64,000 nucleotides of DNA from Heliopora coerulea. Its lineage: Eukaryota > Cnidaria > Anthozoa > Scleralcyonacea > Helioporidae. A model generated the notes under the pieces. That model was not told the DNA's origin and ran no database searches. It was given only the letters and a program-made list of their open reading frames with translations. The translations under genes and the position numbers were made by a program. Location: positions 871,501 to 935,500 of the forward strand of contig JASJOG010000117.1 of the NCBI GenBank assembly GCA_030142905.1. Reading direction: 5' to 3'. Of the stretch, positions 25,001-34,000 are shown in pieces. Positions within the stretch are counted from its first letter, which is position 1. Every line of letters begins with the position of its first letter.

Positions 25001-28000
25001 CATCAAAAGATCAAAGCTTTGGATCGACAGAAAAGCAAAATATCCCTTGCCATATAATTTCAGTACTAACAAAATAAGTAACAAAGAATGCAGGTTTAGG
25101 TTAGTTCTGGATTTACACCCATTACAATAACATTATCCAATAGAACTATCAGTACACATCTCTTGAGAAATTAACGCCGTGAAATCAGTGCTTTATTTAG
25201 ATGGCAGTTTGACTGGGCTTGTAGGGCCTTCCGATTACCTTCGTCTTTTGGCTCTCTGAATGAATTCATTGTCAACAAACTGTAATCCTCCTTCAGCATC
25301 TTCCTGAATTGCCTCCCTGAATATTAAACAAAAATTGAAGTATGTTAAAACTTCGTGTCCATTCAGGTTAAACGTGGGCATAATTAGAAAAAAGCAATAG
25401 GCCATTAAGTAGAATTTTCCTGAGCTTTTATCCTTTTATAAGATTTACTTTATCAAAGACTACATGTTTCTGGTTGTCAGTCAACCAGCTAACAAAATAA
25501 GTTAATGAAAAAGAAATATAAGCACAATATTTACTCTTATGTCCTAAAACCGTGGCTCTTCCCCTCTAAAAACCGCTACAGTGGGGACTTGGGTGCATTG
25601 GTAACAGGACACTTCGGGAGGATCTGATACGGTTTGAAAACTTGTACAATGCAGTATTCAACCACTAGTTGTCCTCTCGCCCACAGCGCGAACCGCGGTG
25701 CGAGGGTACTAATCTCGACGTGCGTGGAGTCCTTTTACACGCGTGGTGACTAAGGAAAAAAATTCTAGGTTTATTTGTTTTTAGTAGAAACTTAGTCGAG
25801 TACTATTGCAAATGCTGCATTCTGATTGGCTACGCTACTCGCTATCTATTCGTCGACAGATGGCGAGTAACGAAAATGGCTTCCTCCTCTCGTTTTTGTG
25901 AAATTTCTGAAGACGAAATAGAATGCTTACTTGAAAGTGCAATCCTAGAGAAGACGAAAAATGTTCTTTGCAAAGTGTGTTTCTACTAAAACAATTAGAT
26001 TATTCGCTCTCGATTTCTATTCTCGAATTAGATTATTTCGCTCTCTATGAGGTAATAGTTGACGAGGTCGAAGCCCTCGTCAACTATCACCTCATAGAAA
26101 TCGAGAGCGAATAATCTAATTGTTAAATAGAACAATTATTCACCGAAGTGGAGGTGAATATATCTACACTATTCACCGACATTGAGGTGAATAATTGTTT
26201 TGCCATATACCTCGCAAAATTGTTTTCACACACACACACACACACATATATATATTTACATATACATTTCATTTATTTAATAATCTATGATTTAACAACT
26301 ACGTCGTTACACGGTGTTTCATGCCCCGTGGCAATCATCAGACGACTGATTATAAACAATTATTGATCACTATTAATAGTGTGACCACGCGATGACGTGT
26401 TCGCTCATTGTCTCTTAATTGTCCGGCGGTATAGCTTTGAAGTTCGCTGCAAGGAATTTGTTTTTGTGTCGGCAGTTTGAAAGGATTTGGTTTCTTTTGT
26501 TTAGTAAGTCGCATACTTGTCGGAAAATTATGTGGAATTTTTCTGTGAGGCACAGGTGGCATGTTTTTGATCCGTTTCTGTAGGGTGGTGCTTTGTCCAA
26601 AATCGACCATTGGATGTTGATTTCGTTAGTGTTTTTCTCCTTCAGGGCCCATACGTATTTTGAGAGTTCCGTGCTCGTTGCCTTCGTCTCGTAGCGTAGC
26701 AAGTTCTTGTGCTTGTAGAGTCTGTCTTTAAATGAACGTTCTGTTGCGCCGATGTAACTTTTCAAATCATTGTTTTTGTTGTTTGTCACCTGTGCCAGGT
26801 AGACAACGTTTTCTGTTTGGCATTCTCCTCGGAGTGGGCAAGGGTTGCTCTTCCTGCAATTGCATTTCGGGCTTGTTTTGTTGGGTTCACATATAAATTT
26901 ATATATATATATATATATTTTTTTTTTTTTTCAATTTTTACAATTTTACGGGATGTCGGCTTTTCGCCAATTTATCATTTGTAAACAAAACATTTTGAAA
27001 CACGTCATGAGTACGTTTATCGCTAGAAATAAAAGAAATACATATCTTTGAATACAAAATTGCCAAATTTCGTTGAATTTTTTATGTTGTCTGGCACGGC
27101 GACTTCGTTTGTTGAAAAAAAGTTCTACCGTAAAGTAAACAAAACCGGACGCCATCTTGTTTGACTCGGAGGTGAATAGTACAGGATATTCCGAGATAGA
27201 CGAACCAATCAGATTACGCAAAAAACACTATCCACCTGCGAGGTATGTGCTAAAGGTATATATCCACGGATTCCGCACACTCAAGAATGCCGTGTGCAAA
27301 CTCGAGGACTGGTATGTTGTTGACGAAACGAAAGGTCGAATAGAAGGATATTGCTCTTGTTCTCTTTTTCGCTTTTATGGACCTCTACGAAGTTGTTTCC
27401 GACTTGCAAAGGAAGTTGGTTGATTTTTAATATAAAGGCCACCGGGCCAAGTTTACTTCCTTGAGGAATTCCTCCTTTTATTTTCTTACAGTCAGATTGG
27501 TGATGGTGGAACGTACTCATTTGTGATCTGTCTTGAAGATATGAAGCAAACCATCTAACCAACGCAGGGCCGACACCGCGATTCGTAAAAGTTTTCAATA
27601 ACTTATTATGATCAATTAAATCGTAAGCTTTACGGAAGTCTAAAAAGGTCATCCGCACAACTCTTCCTGTATCTTCCATGGCTCTTTACCAATTATGTAC
27701 TAGATATACTAAAGCACGGATAGCAGAGGACCCGGCAAGGCCACCAAACTGAGATTCACTAATTTTGTTACGAACATCCTCGAGGATCCATTCCACAGCG
27801 TAAGATTCTTGCAATTTGGATAGTACACAAGTGAGAGAGACAGGCCTCAAATCTTCCACTTTAGAACATGGAATGGTTTTGGTGATACCAGAAACATTAG
27901 AAATTTTCTACATTTCAGGAAACGTCATGGATCCAAATGACTGATTGAAAATATTGGTCAAAGGAACAGCATAAAACTTGGCGAATATCTTTACCAATTT

Positions 28001-31000
28001 CATACTTGGATCAAATGGCTTAAGTGTTTATTCATATCAACACCTCTTAGTTTCTTGATACCACTATCTACAGTAATATGTGGCTCTTCTATTCCGATGG
28101 CTAACCATTCATCCTTTACCACTGGATAGTCTTTGGTCAGATTTGTGAAAAACTTGGTCAGCGGTTTGTTTTGTATTGAATGGATTTTCAGTCTATGGAT
28201 CCATTATAATAATCGCGTTTTGTTTCATTCCAACAATTTTCTTTATTCCTTTCCATCATTTCTTTGGATTATGACTACTTGCCGGCTTTATTATCCTGTT
28301 ATAGAAGTCTTCTTTTGCCTTAGGAATTTCAGAAATAATTTTGTTACGGGGGGACTTGGAATATTTGACTCGTCCACTTTGACATGTCTTATCCCGTTTA
28401 CGCATCATTTGTTTAATCCTTCCAGTCATATAAGGCTTATCGTCTTCGTGGGCTTTTATTGATTTACAAGGGAAGAAATAATCAGACATATCACGTGTTA
28501 ATTTCAAAAAGATATTAACTTTATCATCCACACAAGGAGCATTAAGCAAAGGAGACCAATCGTACTCTTTAATATATTGTTCGAAGGCTTGTAAGGTTGA
28601 ATCTCTCACTGGTCTTGGTATCACTAGTCTTTTCTTCCTCTTGTTCTATCGCTGGTTTTTCGATCTCCATTCAATTATTCTATGGTCAGATGACCAGAAA
28701 AAGGCTAGTACTTTCGGTTCTTCGCAAAAGTTATGTATATCTGTGAAGATAAAGTCTAAGGTTGCGCTTCCCCTGGTAGGTTTTTAACCGCTTGCTTTAG
28801 GTGGCAATGTCGAGTAATTATTCCTGTTTTGGGACCGTTACCGTCAGGATTAAAATCACCAGCGGAGATGACAGATGTGCCTGGGCTTTCCGCTTTCAAG
28901 GTATCATAGCAATAACAAAGATAATCGTAAAAACTATTTAGAGTATCTCTGTTTACCGATGGATGGTTGTAGACACAAGCAACTGCAATTCTTGATACTG
29001 ACCTAGGAAGCCACTTCGGGCGTAGAACAATTCATAAACACTCATACTACTCAATGTTCCTCCTCTTCCTATTAATCGGTCTTTCCTTGCAAGATTAAAA
29101 CCAGGAATATACAAGACTTCGTCAGGAATAGTATCTGTTAACAAAGTCTCGCTGATCATTGTAGCATCAGGATTGTTTTGGTTCTTCTTTTTTTTTTGGT
29201 TCTTCAAGTTCTTCTTTTTCATTAAGGATGGCTCTAGCATTAAGTACTAATACGTCTGGTAGAACGTCCCTAGCATTATTCCTTATGGTTTTGGTAACTG
29301 GAACATTGATTATATTCTGGTTCTTTTTCTTAGCATTCTTAGCACGAGTTCTTAGCAACCCTCTGTCACTTGAGGTAATTCTGACAGGGATCATCGACCT
29401 TGTCGCATTGTGCGACGGACAAATTCCAGGTGCTTTAACCAATCGTCCTCCCGGCAATTTGTTTGTATTCGAAAAAATTCCTGGTTATTCATATTTTGCA
29501 CCCGACCCTTGAACTTCTTCACAAGGTAAACCCGATGATGTTACTCCCTCTGTTTGGTTACTATAGTGTAGGCAGGAAGACACCGATGGGATTCCCTGTG
29601 TGTATCTTAGTTTTCTCTACTCAGTTGTCGTTGACGGGTCACGCTATTATTGGTGACTTGACCTCGTGGGAAATATCAGCTATGACTTTTCTGATTGAAT
29701 CATCCCGAGTTATAGCCGCACGTTATATTTGTGGCTTGACTATTAAAAGTACTCTAATTTTTTCCTCTATATATTCTAAAAGCGTTTCGTTGTTCCCCAC
29801 TATATTCTTCCAATTGTCTCGCTATAGAGACGTGAAGAGCCTCGCAATTTGTTGGAACATCTTTGAAATCTATTGCTTTATAACTATCAATTTCGTCATG
29901 CAATTTCATCTGCTCTTGTGTAGCAGATCTGACAATAAAGCATGAACTCCCAAGGGAGCCACCAACACAGCATACTTCTAACGTTGTGATCAAGCGTAGG
30001 ATTTTCTTTTTGAATGCATTTGAATGCATTACAAAGGTAAAACATTTGGCACATAGGATGATTTATTGATTGGAAAAATATTCTTCCGATTGTGTTTCTG
30101 CTTGAGATCCTGAGATTCAGAAGATTTGTTTTTTGCAGCAGAAAGGTCAGATTCGAGCTGTTTTGTTTAATTTTTCTCGTTGCAAAGTTCTTCTTTGAGA
30201 TGTTCTATTTCCACTATGTAATTATTTTCGGATGATTGGGTCGTCTGTGTATTTGCAAGAGTCTGTAGAAGAAGCAGTTCTCGATTGCAAAATCTCAACA
30301 TCCAACTTCACTCCCTCAAGCTCCGATTGGTAATCCTTCTCATCAAATTGGTATTCCTTCTCATCCAAGGCCCGCACAAATGGCAGGGGCAGATGTTCGC
30401 CTACCTGTACTATGCCTCCCAGCAATTCTTTAGCCACAGATTGAATATAAACGATAATTTTGCAATAAGTTAACATCTCAAATTTTGATTTGATGAGGCA
30501 TAGCCGGTTTGACGAACCTGGAGTTCCCCGACTGTCGAACTTCTTTGGCGTATTAAATTGTTTAGAGATAAATTCAGGTGCAATAAAGTTTTAACGCATA
30601 ATGCTCGAGACAATAAAAAACTAGATATGGAATTACAAGAGGAATATCAGAGCCCAGCAAAATATCTTTACGAAAGCCATCGAGTCGGACACAGAAGTAA
30701 AATCATAATATTTAATAAAGTTTTAACGTTTCGTTGTACCATCACAACATCATCAGAGAATAATTTACATAACTGCCTAAAGCCTAAGTATATAGTTACA
30801 GGGTGTAATAATATTCATGCATCAACCAATCAGAGGACGTACTAAAAATAAAAGTTACAGGTATGAATAACACTAACAACATGGAAGAGTGAAAGAAAAA
30901 AATTATAAAAGGAAAAGTGGTGCTGAGCCAATATTGGCATTTAAAGAGGGTTTAAGAGAAGTTCGAACTCGAAAGGACAAGAAGAAATCCTTTAAAATCT

Positions 31001-34000
31001 TTTCTTCTTGTCCTTTCGAGTTCAAACTTCTCTTACGAGAAAGTCTACTCATTCGCAATCTTAAACCCTCTTTAAATGCCAATATTGGCTCAGCACCACT
31101 TTTCCTCTTATAATTTCTTCTTTCACTCTTCCATGTTGTTAGTGTTATTCATACCTGTAACTTTTATTTTTAGTACGTCCTCTGATTGGTTGATGCATGA
31201 ATATTATTACACCCTGTTACTATATACTTAGGCCTTAGGCAGTTATGTAAATTATTCTCTGACGATGTTGTGATGATACAACGAAACGTTAGAACTTTAT
31301 TAAATATTATGATTTTACTTCTGTGCCCGACTCGATGGCTTTCGTAAAGATATTTTGCTGGGCTTTGATATTCCTCTTGAGATTACGTTTTCCGCCTGGT
31401 CAATCCATAGCTGATGTTTTAAAGAAACGCTACAACGTATGGAATTAGGTCTTCGAAAAGCAACACTAGCTGTCGACACACTACCACTTAACTTGGCCTC
31501 CCAAGTGACCTTATTTAAAAACCTCCCAGATTCTGGGAGGCACGTAACCAGCGAAGAGCAGGGTCTTTTCAGAGCGAAGGCGGAAGAGAAAAGAAAAGGC
31601 CTTGGGTACGAGGTTGACAATTCAGATGTGAAATATTATTTTAGGCAGCAGCCAGGTCATTAGCCAGGCAGCCGTCCAGTTCTGAAAAATTACATTTTTG
31701 GATGGCAAGTTTTCACGTGGACAGCCATGACCGTCCGTTTGACGGCTGCATGCCGGGTGCTTCATATGCATCGAAGATATTTATGGTAATTATTTTACGA
31801 AGCTTTTTGGTATTTCCAGAGCATTATTTATAAAAGGTGTGACTAAATTATCTCTTCCGTGACTAAATCAATTTTGCGAAGAAACAGAAGTTTCTTTGGA
31901 TCTGCGACGCTGTAGTAGCTGATCTGTACGATCAAATATACATGTAACCGAATGTTGAAACGTTGACAGGTTTTCCGTCAAAACACTGAAGTGTGGGACG
32001 TTGGGGGAAAAGTACGGTGACTCAAATGAGAAACACCCCTCAATAACCAAATAACCCCATCATATACAAAACACCCCATCACCATGGATTCAAAACACAC
32101 CAATCGACTCAAATCACTCCCAAAGTCTTGATACATTCCAATATAGTGAATACACCCCAACACGGTCGACACCCCCATGTAGTCAAAATATCACAATATA
32201 GTGTAAGACAACCCAACTTATTCAAAAGATCCCAGTATACTCAGAACATCCTAATCTATTTACACCCCAGTTGAAAACACCCCAATATAGTCAGAACACC
32301 CCACTACAGTCAAAATACCAATATACGATCGGCACTCTACAGTGTAACTTTGACAGTTAACTAGCAGGCGCTCGGTACCGTTCACCCTACAGTTGATGCC
32401 TAAACCTCCCAATGAAGAGCCCTAATGTCCAAATTAGACAACGGGGTTAGATGTACTATGATATGCGTTGAAATGAAGTACAGTCATTGGCTTGCTGAAA
32501 TGTTGAGCAAATTTTTCTTATTCTTCTTCGTATGAAATATTCGTCCGTTCTGACAAGCCGAAAGATGTTTCTTCCAACAAAACACCCGGTGCACTGAGTG
32601 AGTCAACACGAATCGTACAGTCTTGAGAGGTGGTCGTGCTAAGTGAAGACCGACTCGCGTCCAATTCCATGCTCAAAAAGGCAGTACACGAGGAAGTGGA
32701 AGTAAAGACGATGAGTAAAGTCCTTTAAAGGCAAAGAAATGTGCGCGTAATGTGGATTTAAAAGTTACAAACCGAAATTACTTGATGGTGACAATGAGTG
32801 GCAAATCGATCAAGAAACACTTAAATTATGAAAGATTATTTTCGGAAGATGATGGATCAACTTAAAGGCGAAGGAAACGGTGGGGTATTGGGGGTATGTG
32901 CCACCCAACTTTTTGATATCTGCTCTTTTCTTTTGACCATTACATGACTTACACTAAGCACGTGTAATGAATACCCTGTTGGAACCGATGATTTTCCTGT
33001 TCTACACAGGTGTACCCAATGACCGAATTATTTACTTTGGAAAAATACACATAAGGATGTGGAAGATTTTGGTCCTGTAAATCTGTAAAGGAAAATGAAA
33101 ATGAGATTGGACTTCTCAATAGTAGTAAAATAGCTTGAAAAAACGTCAGTCTTTCAAGAACATGAAACATCATGTAATTGGGCTTCTTTGATGCAGAACA
33201 CCATCGGTGACTACAACTGAAAACACTGAGAGACGTTCCCAAAGAGAAAGATCTGGAAAGCTTAGAAAAAGGCTGTTAATTATACCATAAACTTGGAAGA
33301 GGAAGTTGACTTGATTACTGATGATAATAGTGAACTGACGTGGAATGCTATGTATGATGAAAGTTTTTCTGAGTGTCAGAATCTTCAAATTTAAGACCAA
33401 AGTAGGACCAGATGGGAAAAATGCACTCTTGGGCTTTTGACTGTGAATTGGACCTGAAATACCAGTACTGTATTTGTTAAACATAACCAATACATCCCCA
33501 GCATTACCACTATAATATACATGAAAAAATTTCTTAATTCTGATTGGCTGAGAACAGTGTAATTTCATAGTAACACAGTGCCGAAAAAAGGTAATACAGT
33601 AATTTGCACTGAATTACCTTTTTTTGGCACTTGACTGCTTTTTTCATGTACAATATCAATTGGTAATGGCATGACTTCTCATGCAACTCATCCTTTGGAC
33701 TTGTGCTATTTTGATAGTATTTGAAAAACTCACTTGTGTATGCTTTTTCCAAATTGCACTCAAAACCATGCAATTACCTATACTTAAAAGTGAGCCACTC
33801 ATGTCTCCTCAATCTTCTATAGTTCCTAACTTCCAGTTGACCTTATTAATTCATTAAGTGGCAGGGCTCATCTCCTTGATGAGTAAAATTGTCTGGTATG
33901 AGCCAAAGTAAAATTATTGTGTGTTTCCTTGCCCCTTAATGGTTTAGACACTACAAAAGAGTTCTTGGCAACATGACACCAGTAACACTATGGCAAGAAC

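Larger units (their letters stand above)
30636..31380. mobile_element. PLE-D: palindromic Penelope-like dimer
   Basis: Two inverted arms meet at a 14-bp centre near 30994. The right arm encodes the last ~35 PLE residues (LLLRESLLIRNLKPSLNAN, ending 31113), the same C terminus type as PLE-C. Each arm has an outward-facing hammerhead motif. The left arm lacks ~27 bp that the right has. It lies in GTF2H2 intron 1. Confidence 0.8.

Noticed and set aside
25230..25240. Stop codon ending ...AKRRR as the end of a gene
   Set aside because: The TAA is part of a GTAATC splice donor; exon phase and p44 homology show the protein continues at exon 3.
26220..26260. CRISPR-like or telomeric short repeats
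   Set aside because: These are plain CA/TA microsatellites; no spaced direct repeats of CRISPR type occur in the window.
33170..33568. 132-codon minus-strand ORF in GTF2H2 intron 1
   Set aside because: No recognisable motif; overlaps a hairpin repeat and could not be linked to any exon by splice signals.
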